Assembly (NCBI GenBank): GCA_963714375.1
Contig: CAVQOG010000006.1
Coordinates: 502,717 to 566,716, forward strand
Reading direction: 5' to 3'
DNA: 64,000 bases
DNA from: UBA5794 sp963714375
GTDB taxonomy: Bacteria > Actinomycetota > Acidimicrobiia > Spongiisociales > UBA5794
Shown here: positions 26,346-35,744 of the stretch, in pieces
How the letters are laid out: the number at the start of each line of letters is the position of its first letter
Position numbering within the stretch: the stretch's first letter is position 1
The notes under the pieces: generated by a model
Told to the model about the DNA's origin: nothing
Database searches by the model: none
What the model saw: only the letters and a program-made list of their open reading frames with translations
Program-made: the position numbers and the translations under genes

Positions 26346-28460
26346 ATGGAAGGGATGACGACAATGCCTGAAGCAACAACACCGCGATTTGTCAATCGGG
26401 AGATCTCCCTTCTCGATTTCCAAGAACGCGTCTTTCACCTCGCCGAATCTCAGCATCTCCCGCTGCTTGAGCGAATCAAGTTCGTGGCAATCGTGTCTTC
26501 GAACCTCGACGAATTCTTTCAAGTCCGGGTCGCCGGTCTCGCCGAGCAGGCCCGCAACGGTGTCACTGCCCGCAGTCCAGACGGCTTGACGGCCCAGGAA
26601 CAACTCAGCGCCATCACTGAGCGAGCCAGCGATCTCCAGAGTCGCATCGACAGCCTCTTCCAGAAGGAGCTTGTCCCGCTCCTCAGCGACGAAGGCATCC
26701 ACATTGAAACGATCGAATCGCTCGATGCTGATGATCGTCTGTATCTCGATCAGGTATTTGAGGATCAGATATTTCCGATCCTGACACCGCTCGCCGTGGA
26801 CCCCTCGCACCCGTTCCCGTACATCTCGAACCTCTCACTCAATCTCGCGGTTCTCGTGGCGAACAGTGAGGGATCGGTCCAGTTCGCGCGTGTGAAGATT
26901 CCTCCCAATGTCGCCCGATTCATCGCTTTGGAGGACGGCAACCGATTCCTGCCAATCGAACAGGTGATCGGAACCCACCTGTCTCGCCTCTTTGGTGGTC
27001 TTGAAGTCCTGGGTTGGTCAGCATTCCGCGTGACGCGCTCAGCCGACATCGCGGTCGAAGAGGAAGAGGCAGATGACCTTCTCGCAGCGATGGAGTCCGT
27101 ACTGAGATACCGACAGCGTGCTGCCCAGGCGGTTCGCCTCGAGGTCGAATCCGGAACCTCAGCATCCGTCATGACGATGCTGCTCAACGGTCTTCAACTT
27201 GAACCGGCGTCCGTCCATGTTCGCGAGGCACCGTTGGGTCTCGCCAGCCTGTGGGAGCTCTACGGTCTTGATCGCCATGACCTCAAGGAGGAACCATGGC
27301 AACCGGTGACGCAGCCAGCGCTTGCCGAGGTTGAAGGCCGATCGCCGGACATCTTCGCACAGATACGCAAGGGTGACATCCTGGTCCACCACCCATACGA
27401 ATCCTTTGCCACTTCCACTGCTGCATTCCTTTCCCAGGCTGCTTCAGATCCAAATGTGCTCGCGATCAAACAGACGTTGTATCGCACGTCGATGGCAGAC
27501 GACCCTGCGATCGGTGGTGAGCGGGCAATTGTCAGAACGCTGATGACTGCAGCCGAAGCAGGGAAGCAGGTCGTGGTTCTCGTCGAGCTGAAGGCTCGTT
27601 TCGATGAAGCCGCGAACATCAACTGGGCGAAGATGCTTGAGGCGGCGGGAGTCCACGTCGTGTATGGCGTCTATGGATTGAAGACCCATTCCAAGGCACT
27701 CCTTGTGGTTCGCAAGGAGCACGGTGGTATCACACGCTATTCACACATCGGCACGGGCAACTACAACCCGAAAACTGCGAGGCTGTACGAAGATCTCGCA
27801 TTCTTTACCGCCGACCCCGCGGTGGGTTCAGACCTTTCCGAGCTGTTCAACCTGCTCACCGGCCACGCACGACCCGTTGGATACAGCAAGATCCTTGTGG
27901 CGCCGCACACACTGCGCTCTGGCATCATCGAACGGATCAGACAGCAGGCTGATCTTGGCGCGGACGGTCGCATCCTGTGGAAGATCAACCATCTCGTTGA
28001 TACCGAAATCATCGATGAGCTCTACACAGCCTCCCGGATGGGATGCAAGATCGATCTCATCATCCGAGGCAACTGCTCGGTCATGGCGGGGGTTCCCGGA
28101 CTCTCCGAAACGATCACCGTCCGCTCGCTCATCGGACGTTTCCTCGAGCACAGCAGGATCTACAGATTCGGCGATCCCGAACGAGGAACCGCCGTTTACT
28201 ACATCGGCTCAGCTGACATGATGACTCGGAACCTCGATGGAAGAGTTGAGATCCTGGTGAACGTCTCCGAGCCCAGACTTGTCGAACGACTCGGCAGAAT
28301 CATCGAGATTGAGATGGGCGACGACTCGCTCGCATGGGAGCTCCAGGGGTCGGAATGGTCGAAAGTGCCGACCTCGGCCGGCATCGATACGCACGCAACA
28401 CTCCGGGAATTGACCGTTGCGGGGTCACAGCTCGATCCATTGGCTCCACAGGTTCTGTGA
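26346..28460 (+). CDS. ppk: Polyphosphate kinase 1
   Basis: Reversibly polymerises ATP gamma-phosphate into polyphosphate. 704 residues from ATG 26346. The N-terminal domain has FVNREISLLDFQERV and SSNLDEFFQVRVAGL. The phospholipase-D-like catalytic domains carry the autophosphorylated His in YGLKTHSKALLVVRKE and a second motif in GRFLEHSRIYRFG. Two later in-frame ATGs exist; the one at 26364 has GGAAGGG nine bases upstream and may be the true start. The stop overlaps the Nudix-phosphatase gene. Confidence 0.95.
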   Translation: MEGMTTMPEATTPRFVNREISLLDFQERVFHLAESQHLPLLERIKFVAIVSSNLDEFFQVRVAGLAEQARNGVTARSPDGLTAQEQLSAITERASDLQSRIDSLFQKELVPLLSDEGIHIETIESLDADDRLYLDQVFEDQIFPILTPLAVDPSHPFPYISNLSLNLAVLVANSEGSVQFARVKIPPNVARFIALEDGNRFLPIEQVIGTHLSRLFGGLEVLGWSAFRVTRSADIAVEEEEADDLLAAMESVLRYRQRAAQAVRLEVESGTSASVMTMLLNGLQLEPASVHVREAPLGLASLWELYGLDRHDLKEEPWQPVTQPALAEVEGRSPDIFAQIRKGDILVHHPYESFATSTAAFLSQAASDPNVLAIKQTLYRTSMADDPAIGGERAIVRTLMTAAEAGKQVVVLVELKARFDEAANINWAKMLEAAGVHVVYGVYGLKTHSKALLVVRKEHGGITRYSHIGTGNYNPKTARLYEDLAFFTADPAVGSDLSELFNLLTGHARPVGYSKILVAPHTLRSGIIERIRQQADLGADGRILWKINHLVDTEIIDELYTASRMGCKIDLIIRGNCSVMAGVPGLSETITVRSLIGRFLEHSRIYRFGDPERGTAVYYIGSADMMTRNLDGRVEILVNVSEPRLVERLGRIIEIEMGDDSLAWELQGSEWSKVPTSAGIDTHATLRELTVAGSQLDPLAPQVL

Positions 28461-29356
28461 TCAACCACCCGATTCCACCGAACGAATCCATCTGGGCGGC
28501 AGGCTGTGTGGTTGCCCGCGTTGGCGATGACGGTGACCCTGAATACCTCGTCGTCCATCGCCCCCGCTATGACGACTGGTCCCTTCCGAAGGGAAAACTC
28601 AACAAGGGTGAAACCTTTCTCGACGCTGCCCTTCGAGAGGCCGAGGAGGAAACAGGGATTTCGGTGAAGAAGCCACGACCCGTCGGATCAGTCGGCTATT
28701 TCACCAAGGCTGACAACCCCAAGGTCGTCAAGTGGTGGCTCGTGAAGCCTCGCAGCGGTTCATTCAAACCCAACAGCGAAGTTGACAAGATCAAGTGGCT
28801 CCCGTTCGACAAAGCCGTCAAGAAGCTGACCTACAAGAACGACAAGGCCGTCCTTGATCGAGCCAACGACATGCAGCTCGAGCGGTCCGCTGGCACGATC
28901 CACCTCGTCCGCCACGCATCGGCAGGATCACGAGATACGTTCGACCCGGATGACGCGAAGCGCAACCTTGACAAGACCGGTGAGCAACAGCGGGAGGCGA
29001 TTCGTACGCTGCTCATGGACCACCCCATCACTCGGATCGGATCGTCCAACTTCACCCGATGCGTCGAAACCGTCCAACCGCTAGCAGAACGCCTTGGAAT
29101 CCCCATCGAGCGCGAAGTTGCGCTGATCGAAGGGTCACACCCAGATCGCACCGTTGGACTCATTCATGATCTCCAGCAGGAGGCAGCTGTGCTGTGCACC
29201 CACAGCGATGTCATCGGCGACCTCATCAGACAGCTCTTCGAAGCTGGTGTTCCCATGAATGGTCCCATGAAGTGGGCAAAGGGAAGCATCTGGATGCTTC
29301 GCACGATCGAAGGACGCGTCGTGTCCGGCGAGTACATCGCTCCGCCTGTTGGTTAG
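28457..29356 (+). CDS. Nudix hydrolase-histidine phosphatase fusion (MutT1-like)
   Basis: 299 residues in two domains. Residues 10-140 are a Nudix domain with the box GKLNKGETFLDAALREAEEE followed by TGI. Residues 155-299 are a SixA-type histidine phosphatase with LVRHASAGSR near 155. This is the architecture of mycobacterial MutT1, which degrades 8-oxo-dGTP and diadenosine polyphosphates. The GTG at 28457 overlaps the ppk stop (GTGA). Coupling with ppk suggests a shared nucleotide/polyphosphate role, which is inferred. A hairpin terminator follows. Confidence 0.9.
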   Translation: MINHPIPPNESIWAAGCVVARVGDDGDPEYLVVHRPRYDDWSLPKGKLNKGETFLDAALREAEEETGISVKKPRPVGSVGYFTKADNPKVVKWWLVKPRSGSFKPNSEVDKIKWLPFDKAVKKLTYKNDKAVLDRANDMQLERSAGTIHLVRHASAGSRDTFDPDDAKRNLDKTGEQQREAIRTLLMDHPITRIGSSNFTRCVETVQPLAERLGIPIEREVALIEGSHPDRTVGLIHDLQQEAAVLCTHSDVIGDLIRQLFEAGVPMNGPMKWAKGSIWMLRTIEGRVVSGEYIAPPVG

Positions 29357-29381
29357 ATCGTCCTAGACCTGTCGGTCAAGG

Positions 29382-29403
29382 GGCTAGACCTTTCGGTCTA
29401 GCC
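29382..29403. terminator. Convergent hairpin terminator
   Basis: GGCTAGACC-TTTC-GGTCTAGCC, a perfect 9-bp stem with a 4-base loop. It lies 26 bp past the Nudix-phosphatase stop and overlaps the last codons and stop of the HAD gene on the other strand. Placed to terminate both converging transcripts. Confidence 0.65.
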
Positions 29404-30223
29404 ATGGGATCAAGTCTTTGACACCACCGAGTACCTCGCTGGGTCGTTCGTGTGCAGGAGCCTCCTCGACTGCTTCGGTACCGTCAGTACCGGTCAGAAC
29501 AAGAACCGTGCGCATGCCAGCATTCCGGCCCATTGCGATATCGGTTGTCAGCTGATCCCCAACGACCATTCCACTCTCAGGAGCAACCCCCAAGAGGCGC
29601 ATCGCCATCCGACCTGACCACGGTGATGGCTTCCCAGTCACCACTGGTTCGCAACCGGTGGCGTACGCGACCGCCTTGACCATCGCTCCTGTTCCGGGCA
29701 TGAAGCCGCCAGCGATCGGCAGCCTTGGGTCGTAATTCGTTGCGAAAAACTCGGCGCCATTCCAGATTGCCTGGCACACCAGATCAAGGCGCCGAGCATC
29801 AAAACCTGAATCCCTCCCCATCATGACCGCATCAACATGGTCCTCCGATTCGTACGAGACCAGATCGAGATTTCTCGTCTCCAATGCTTCGATGAGCCCG
29901 GCGTCACCAACACCAAGGATCCGACTCGTCGGGTGCAGCTCCACCATCACCTCAGCGGCCACGAGTGCCGAGGTCACGACTTCATCGGCTTTCGCGTCGA
30001 TCCCCATATCACCGAGCCGTTCCACCCACGTCCCGATCGTCTTGGAATTGTCATTGGTGAAGAACGCAAACCGTATATCGCGGTTGCGGAGTTCAGCGAG
30101 AGTATCGAGGACGCCAGGGAGAACCTGGCGCCCTCTCGCGACCGTGCCGTCAATGTCGAAGATGATGCCCTCGACGGGTCGGCTTGCAACGGAGGCTCCC
30201 CGCTCCTCGGGAGAGGGGCTCAT
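29384..30223 (-). CDS. HAD-superfamily phosphatase (NagD-like), in the ubiD operon
   Basis: A 279-residue HAD-IIA hydrolase. Motif I is IIFDIDGTVARG, motif II is FFTNDNSKT, the lysine motif is TGKPSPWS and motif IV is VVGDQLTTDIAMG. The family dephosphorylates small phosphoesters (phosphoglycolate, p-nitrophenyl phosphate and others). The ATG at 30223 overlaps the ubiD stop (ATGA), so the two are co-translated. In phenylphosphate carboxylase of denitrifiers a HAD-family protein is one subunit, so a role in removing phosphate from an aryl phosphate is plausible here but inferred. Confidence 0.88.
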   Translation of the reverse strand: MSPSPEERGASVASRPVEGIIFDIDGTVARGRQVLPGVLDTLAELRNRDIRFAFFTNDNSKTIGTWVERLGDMGIDAKADEVVTSALVAAEVMVELHPTSRILGVGDAGLIEALETRNLDLVSYESEDHVDAVMMGRDSGFDARRLDLVCQAIWNGAEFFATNYDPRLPIAGGFMPGTGAMVKAVAYATGCEPVVTGKPSPWSGRMAMRLLGVAPESGMVVGDQLTTDIAMGRNAGMRTVLVLTGTDGTEAVEEAPAHERPSEVLGGVKDLIPWLDRKV

Positions 30224-31647
30224 CCGAAGTACTCGCTCCAGTTCTCCTTGACATGGGCCGCCATGTCTTCGTCGAGGAAGATCCTCGCCGGGCGATCCTC
30301 GTCTCCCCACTCGTACGGCGTCGTACAGTCGATGATGACCCGCGAGGTCATGAACCGATCCGAACGAGGGAGCGACGGATCAAGCGGAGTCGACCGACCC
30401 CTGCGAAGTATCTGCGTGCCGAATTCGGGCTGATACTTGAAACTCAGGGCATACATGACCTGATCCATGTTCTCGATATCGATGTCGTCGTCCACAAGAA
30501 TCACCGTCTTGAGTCCATAGTTCCCAGTGGTGGAGGCGAACGCTCCGAGCCCTACCTGAGTGGAATGGCCGTGATACATCGGTTTCATCGAGATGATGGC
30601 AAGCATCCGACCAGCCGAGGCAGGTGGCCCATAGACTCCGGTAATACCGGGGATCTGCATACGGCGAAGGTCATTCCACAGCGACGCTGTCCGGTTGACG
30701 CTCATGACCATGTGGGTGTCGGTGGTTGGTCGCCCAACCGTCGTTGACCACAGAATCGGGTCGTTGCGGTGGGTGATGGCCTTCACGCGGATGAAGTACT
30801 GCTCCTCATCTCCCTTGCCGGAGTAGTGGCCCGTGTACTCACCGAACGGTCCCTCAGATCGGGTCTCGCCTGGGACGATCTCGCCCTCAACGACCCACTC
30901 GGCGCTCGCAGGCACCAGCAGATCCGAGGTCTCGGCCTTGACGACCTCGACAGGCGCTCCACGGAGCGCACCGGCAACGTCGTATTCGCTTTCCTCCAGA
31001 CCGAACAGGGTGCTCCCGCACAAGAACAAGGTTGGGTCAGCCCCCGACACATAGGCGACCGGCATCGGAATCCCGGCTTCCTGATAGTCGCGGAAATCGA
31101 TCTCGCCGTCTTTGGCCTTGATCATGTAGATGCACAGTTCTTGGCTGTCGCCAACCATTGCACGATAGGTGCCGAGGTTCAGTCGCCCCGTCTTGAGGTT
31201 CCTTGTGATGAGGTACCCGGCCGTTCCAAAATAGCGCCCACCGTCTCCGGGATAGAACCAAGGTGATGGGATCTTGAGAATGTCGGCATCGTCCCCCAGA
31301 AGGATGTTTTCCTTCGTTGGACCCGTATCGAGCACTTTTGGTGGCACCAGATTCCCGTGGATACGATCGACCCATTCTTGGGAAAGGTTCATCAGGCTCG
31401 TGTCCTGGGACATGTCAAGTGCAATTGCCAACCGCTCACGAGCCGTCATGGCGCTTGTAAACACGCGCTTGCCCGGATAGTCCTTGACGTTGTTGAACAG
31501 CAACGCGGAGCCACCACCTTGGCGTTCCTCATTCAATTTGGCGACATGGCTCAGTTCAAGGTTCCAGTCAACCTCACGATCGATCTCGTGAAGCTGTCCC
31601 TCCTCATCAAGTCGCTTGATGTAGGATCGCAGGTCGTCAAATGGCAT
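30220..31647 (-). CDS. UbiD family (de)carboxylase
   Basis: A 475-residue prenylated-FMN-dependent decarboxylase/carboxylase. The N-terminus MPFDDLRSYIKRLDEEGQL and the motifs GTYRAMVGDSQELCIYMIKA, GEIVPGETRSEGPFGEYTGH and ILVDDDIDIENMDQVMYAL are UbiD-typical. The ATG at 31647 has AAGGAGAT six to seven bases upstream. It lies downstream of iclR and is coupled to a HAD phosphatase. With ubiX at 35.8 kb supplying the cofactor and the phenylphosphate-synthase-like pair nearby, an aryl-phosphate carboxylase role is suggested; a plain aromatic-acid decarboxylase remains possible. Confidence 0.92.
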   Translation of the reverse strand: MPFDDLRSYIKRLDEEGQLHEIDREVDWNLELSHVAKLNEERQGGGSALLFNNVKDYPGKRVFTSAMTARERLAIALDMSQDTSLMNLSQEWVDRIHGNLVPPKVLDTGPTKENILLGDDADILKIPSPWFYPGDGGRYFGTAGYLITRNLKTGRLNLGTYRAMVGDSQELCIYMIKAKDGEIDFRDYQEAGIPMPVAYVSGADPTLFLCGSTLFGLEESEYDVAGALRGAPVEVVKAETSDLLVPASAEWVVEGEIVPGETRSEGPFGEYTGHYSGKGDEEQYFIRVKAITHRNDPILWSTTVGRPTTDTHMVMSVNRTASLWNDLRRMQIPGITGVYGPPASAGRMLAIISMKPMYHGHSTQVGLGAFASTTGNYGLKTVILVDDDIDIENMDQVMYALSFKYQPEFGTQILRRGRSTPLDPSLPRSDRFMTSRVIIDCTTPYEWGDEDRPARIFLDEDMAAHVKENWSEYFG

Positions 31648-31707
31648 GGTGTATCTCCTTCTGGTTTTGATCATGTACGGCAGGTGCCGCTATTCGCTTG
31701 GTTTCGA

Positions 31708-32499
31708 TCATCGGCTCCCTACCTCCGGATCGTCTGGTTCGAACTCCTCGGCACCGAGTCGCGCCGAGATCTCTTTGGCTGCGGCCATTGCTGCCTTTAT
31801 GGCTTGTTCGCCGGGTTGATCGCCACTGCGCGACGTGAACCCGACAACCGTGAGGGCGGCAACCACCCCATCAAGGCCCATGAGCGGAACGGAAACGGCC
31901 CGTACACCAAGGAGATACTCCTCGGTGTCATCGACCGCGTAGCCACGCTCGCGCACCAGGGCCAGCTGCGCCTTGTATTCCTCCGGATCGGTGATCGACC
32001 CTGGCGTGAACGCCTGGAGACCGTGTGTGGCAATGAGGTCATCGACATGCTCCTCCGGGAGCCATGCAAGAAACACTCGTCCAAACGATCCAGCGGAGAA
32101 CGGGATTCGCTGACCGATAGCGGCGGACACGTGCAAGCTTCCCACGGGATCTACCTTGTCGATCACGGTGAGTTGATCCTGGTGGAACGTACCGAGCAGT
32201 ACCGACTTACGCAGCTCCTTGACGAGCGTGTCCATGTACGGCGCTGCAATGCGCCGCACATCGGTCTGCTCGTGTGCGAGATAGCCGAGACGGATCAGCG
32301 CTGGGCCCAACTGGTATCGGAGGGTGTGCTCGTCCCGAATCAGAAACCGGTGATCGGTCAGTGTTTGGAGGATCCCAAAGGCCGTGCTCTTGTTCAAGGA
32401 GAGCAACCCGACCAGCTCAGTGAGGCTGTACTCGTCCTGGAGCTCGAAGGAGCGGAGGATCTGGATCCCCCGCTCCACGGCAGATACCGTCGCTACCAC
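31708..32499 (-). CDS. IclR family transcriptional regulator
   Basis: A 263-residue regulator with an N-terminal winged helix-turn-helix (VSAVERGIQILRSF, then YSLTELVGLLSLNKSTAFGI) and a C-terminal effector-binding domain (RIPFSAGSFGRVFLAWLP). The GTG at 32499, with GAGGG nine bases upstream, is chosen because reading further upstream would translate the operator DNA. It sits between the synthase-like pair and ubiD and has a tandem operator in front, so it probably regulates itself, ubiD-HAD and the synthase pair in response to an aromatic effector. Confidence 0.88.
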   Translation of the reverse strand: MVATVSAVERGIQILRSFELQDEYSLTELVGLLSLNKSTAFGILQTLTDHRFLIRDEHTLRYQLGPALIRLGYLAHEQTDVRRIAAPYMDTLVKELRKSVLLGTFHQDQLTVIDKVDPVGSLHVSAAIGQRIPFSAGSFGRVFLAWLPEEHVDDLIATHGLQAFTPGSITDPEEYKAQLALVRERGYAVDDTEEYLLGVRAVSVPLMGLDGVVAALTVVGFTSRSGDQPGEQAIKAAMAAAKEISARLGAEEFEPDDPEVGSR

Positions 32500-32558
32500 A
32501 GCTGGTGCCCTCGTTTCCGACGGTGAACCATGGTGCAGGTTGACCAGATGATGTGATG

Positions 32559-32600
32559 AGTTCGCGTCATAGAACCTTGTTCTTGTCAGAGAACCGTAAC
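32559..32600 (-). promoter_or_regulatory. Tandem IclR-type operator upstream of iclR-ubiD-HAD
   Basis: On the minus strand this contains two 17-bp units of the form GGTTCTnTGACnnGAAC, separated by 2 bp. Each unit is an imperfect palindrome (GTTC...GAAC). The same 42 bp recurs at 35745-35786 with 37 identical positions. It lies 60 bp upstream of the proposed iclR start, inside the only gap between iclR and the upstream synthase gene. Binding by the local IclR protein is inferred. Confidence 0.7.
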
Positions 32601-32640
32601 CCATCGTCACCGCTACGTCAAACGACGAGGATCCCGGGCC

Positions 32641-34461
32641 TCAATCAAGGAACTTCACCGTCCCTTCGGTGCCATTGACAAGCAGCCTTTGCCCGGTCTT
32701 GATTCGCTGGGTCGCAAAGCCTGTCCCGACGACGGCCGGTACGCCATATTCACGGCACACGATCGAAGCATGGGACATCATCCCCCCAATATCGGTTACG
32801 GCTGCGGCGATCTTGGAGAACACCGGGCCCCAACTCGGATTTGTGATTGGGCAAACGAGGATCTCTCCGTCCTGTATGTCGGCGAGTCCGTCGGCGTTCA
32901 AGATCACCCTCGCAACGCCCTCTACCGTGCCGGGGGAACCTGCAAAGCCGGACAGGTCGTAGTCGGCATCTTCGGCTGCGTCGATTCCAAGCCAATTCTT
33001 GACGGAATCGGTCGTGATACCCCACAGCATGATGGTGAAGGGCTCGGTGACAACCTCTGGCGGTTCTCCAAGTGCAGGGAGTGGCGACCATTCGGAGAGC
33101 TTTGCGAACAGCTCCGTGCGCCTTGCAACCTCCTTGGGCCAGTAGGCGGGACCCCGCGCCGGCGTCCCAACACCCCAAGACGCAATCAGGTCGTACAGGG
33201 CAGCCTCGACCTCGAAACGGTGGAGGTAGAACATGTCGTCGACTTCTTCAAAGAAGCCAGCGTCGACAAAGATCTGCCCGAACTCGCGCATCTTGTTCCA
33301 GAACACCGCGTGATGCCAGTGCTCGACATAGAAGTTGTGGTCTTCAATGAATGGGAACACCGTACGCGCAAGGCCAAGCTGCTCGTTGAAGTTCTTGAGA
33401 TCATCGCCATCGAGGAGTGCCGCGTACTCGGTGGAGAGTCGATCCCGCTCCGCAATCACCTCGTCCAGCGGGCGTTCAATACTCTCGCCAGCCTCGATCT
33501 TTCGGATGTAGTCCGCGATCCCAGCAAAGGGGAATGTTTGGTCATTGATCCAGGTCTTGTGGTGGTGGTAGAACCCCGAACCGGTCGAGAAGTAGAACCA
33601 AGGATCCTTGGCCTTCTCAAGCGCCGCGATCCAGCGTTGACCCGCGTCCGATTGTTCGAGCGCAGCAATCACTGCTTCTGGATCGGCTCCGTTCTTGATC
33701 GCATCGCCAACACCCAACTCGACCGCCTTGGCTGCGAGCTTCTTCAGCTCAGCGTCGGGCCGGAACAGAAGTACGTCGATCCCTGCGACCATTTGAGCCA
33801 CGACCTGATCAGGTATATCAGGGAAGAGCTGCTTGCAGAACCCGAAGTATGTCAGGTAGGCGGCGTACCCGAGGTTCAAGAACTCGAAGTGGAGATGCCA
33901 GATCTTGTGCATGTTCTCGACGACGCGGTTGTATGCAACCAGGAGATCGTATGCCGACGTCAATCCGCGGCCCGAACGCACGACCTCGAGGTCCTCCATC
34001 TCAGGGAGAGGCTTGACCTCAACCGCCTTCAATTCCTCGATCGTTTCGCGCGCCTTGTCCTGCCATTTTGCGTAGAGCTCATCCCAGTTCTGGTAGTAGT
34101 AACCGGCTCGCTCCATGAAGTGCGCGACACGGGCGCCAACGACTTCCTCGTCCGTGATGGCGTTCGCGCTGATGTAGAGACGACCGTTGAGCACCCGATG
34201 GTCGATGCCAAGGGCAGGTGGCACGATGTAGACCCTGCTGTTCATCTCACCGAGCGCAACCCACCAGCTCTCGGAAGTGATCGTATCGAACGGATAGAGA
34301 ACATCAGGATGATGCATGCCGTCAAAGAACCAGAACTTCGACTCTTCGAGCTCCCTGCGCTCCTCACTGAACAGGTAGTAGTACGGGTACAGATCCTCCC
34401 AGCCCTCACAACCCTCTGGTGTGGGAACCTCGAATGGACTTGGGAATCGTGTGTCGGTCAT
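32641..34461 (-). CDS. Phenylphosphate synthase-like large subunit (PEP synthase-type phospho-histidine domain)
   Basis: 606 residues, about 69 kDa. The C-terminal 90 residues are a PEP-utilising swivelling domain whose phosphorylated His is in GGMMSHASIVCREYGVPAVV (His near 564). The long N-terminal part (YYYLFSEERRELEESKFWFF, HHHKTWINDQ, WHHAVFWNK) is rich in His and aromatic residues and has no ATP-grasp. That, and the separate ATP-grasp gene directly upstream, mirror the 70-kDa and 40-kDa subunits of phenylphosphate synthase rather than a one-chain PEP synthase. It would transfer phosphate from phospho-His to a phenolic hydroxyl. The true substrate is unknown. Confidence 0.83.
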   Translation of the reverse strand: MTDTRFPSPFEVPTPEGCEGWEDLYPYYYLFSEERRELEESKFWFFDGMHHPDVLYPFDTITSESWWVALGEMNSRVYIVPPALGIDHRVLNGRLYISANAITDEEVVGARVAHFMERAGYYYQNWDELYAKWQDKARETIEELKAVEVKPLPEMEDLEVVRSGRGLTSAYDLLVAYNRVVENMHKIWHLHFEFLNLGYAAYLTYFGFCKQLFPDIPDQVVAQMVAGIDVLLFRPDAELKKLAAKAVELGVGDAIKNGADPEAVIAALEQSDAGQRWIAALEKAKDPWFYFSTGSGFYHHHKTWINDQTFPFAGIADYIRKIEAGESIERPLDEVIAERDRLSTEYAALLDGDDLKNFNEQLGLARTVFPFIEDHNFYVEHWHHAVFWNKMREFGQIFVDAGFFEEVDDMFYLHRFEVEAALYDLIASWGVGTPARGPAYWPKEVARRTELFAKLSEWSPLPALGEPPEVVTEPFTIMLWGITTDSVKNWLGIDAAEDADYDLSGFAGSPGTVEGVARVILNADGLADIQDGEILVCPITNPSWGPVFSKIAAAVTDIGGMMSHASIVCREYGVPAVVGTGFATQRIKTGQRLLVNGTEGTVKFLD

Positions 34462-34545
34462 GTGTCTTCCTCCCCATCTGGTAGTTGGCGTTCACGTTCG
34501 TAGTGTGTTCTTTTCGGGTTTCGGCGCGGGCTTTGCACTCCTCCG

Positions 34546-35691
34546 TCAGTGGACACCGCCGCTCTCGGCGGGATCCGAATCAATCGGTCGCAGCCTCACT
34601 CCGGTGCGAAGGTTCGCAACGATGAAGTCCAGGGTTGAGCGGTTCGACTCCGACACCTGCACCCTGTCCTGGTCGCTCCACACCGTCTCAGGCCGACTCT
34701 GGAGAAGGAGAACATTGTTGGGTGGTTCCAGATCGGTGTCGATCGCCCACTCGAGATCCTGGGGGCGCTGATGGTGTCCTTCGACACTGCGCGCCACACG
34801 GCTGAGGGCGATGATTTCGTCGTCAGAAAGACAGGGGACGTCGCGACGATCGTCTGGTACCTCGGTCTTTGCAACTCGTCGCTCGCTTGGAATCGCGCGA
34901 TACTCGATCATTTTTGACGACACCGTCCGTCGCGCGATCTTCATGGCGATCTTGTCGACAAGGTAGTTGTCAGGCGTCACCTCGCCAGATGCCACGGATT
35001 CGCCGAGCCCCCAACTCGCATCGATGGCGACCTTCGAGCGATCGCCGTTGATCGGGTTGAGCGTGAACATGACACCAGCAGAGCGTGCGTTGACCATCTT
35101 CTGGATACACACGCTCATGTAGACCTTCTCATGGGCGAACCCCCGCTCCATCCGGTACGCGATCGCCCTGGCGGTGTACAGACTTGCCCAACAGCGCTTG
35201 ACGTGGGTCAGGACATCATCGATCCCCACGACCCACAAGAAGGTGTCTTGCTGACCAGCAAAGCTCGCTCCTGGAAGATCCTCTGCCGTGGCGCTCGAGC
35301 GCACGGCTACGGGAAGGTTGTCGCTCTCGGAATCCGAACCGCTCGGACCCGAGCACAACACAACAAGCTCCTCATACCCGGCTCGGATTCCTGCTTCAAC
35401 AGCGGGGGGCATCGGCCTCTCGATGATCTTCGATTCAATTTCATCGCTGATGGCGTTGAGTCCGTCGACGTCGTCGGAGTCGGCACCTTCGAGAATCCGA
35501 GCGATCTCTCGTTCCAGTCCTCCGTCGCCGAGCATCGCGCGGTATGCGTGCGTCGTAACGGCGAATCCGGGTGGGACGGGTACTCCCGCGCGAATCATGC
35601 TTCCGAGACCCGTGCTCTTGCCCCCGACGAGAGCGACACAGTCGTCATGACATTCCTCGAATTTGAGGATGTACCTCGTGTCCGCCGTCAC
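34546..35691 (-). CDS. Phenylphosphate synthase-like ATP-grasp subunit (PEP synthase N-terminal domain)
   Basis: 381 residues, about 41 kDa. It carries only the ATP-binding half of PEP synthase: ALVGGKSTGLGSMIRAGVPV, VRSSATAEDLPGASFAGQQD, VMFTLNPINGD and the terminal LEWAID...LLLQSRPETVW. There is no phospho-His domain, which is on the next gene. The GTG at 35691 is preferred; a GTG at 35733 is the alternative. It would transfer pyrophosphoryl or phosphoryl from ATP to the partner's histidine. A tandem operator lies 53 bp upstream of the start. Confidence 0.83.
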   Translation of the reverse strand: MTADTRYILKFEECHDDCVALVGGKSTGLGSMIRAGVPVPPGFAVTTHAYRAMLGDGGLEREIARILEGADSDDVDGLNAISDEIESKIIERPMPPAVEAGIRAGYEELVVLCSGPSGSDSESDNLPVAVRSSATAEDLPGASFAGQQDTFLWVVGIDDVLTHVKRCWASLYTARAIAYRMERGFAHEKVYMSVCIQKMVNARSAGVMFTLNPINGDRSKVAIDASWGLGESVASGEVTPDNYLVDKIAMKIARRTVSSKMIEYRAIPSERRVAKTEVPDDRRDVPCLSDDEIIALSRVARSVEGHHQRPQDLEWAIDTDLEPPNNVLLLQSRPETVWSDQDRVQVSESNRSTLDFIVANLRTGVRLRPIDSDPAESGGVH

Positions 35692-35744
35692 GTTTGCTGT
35701 CCGTTGGGACAGATTGTGATGCAGATGACCCACAATATCTGAGC

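Noticed and set aside
31357..32526. 389-codon plus-strand frame opposite ubiD and iclR
   Set aside because: No family resemblance, and the opposite strand encodes well-conserved proteins over the same span.
32689..34503. Long open frame of about 600 codons on the plus strand
   Set aside because: It is antisense to the phenylphosphate-synthase-like large subunit, whose own sequence is clearly conserved; high GC produces long mirror frames.
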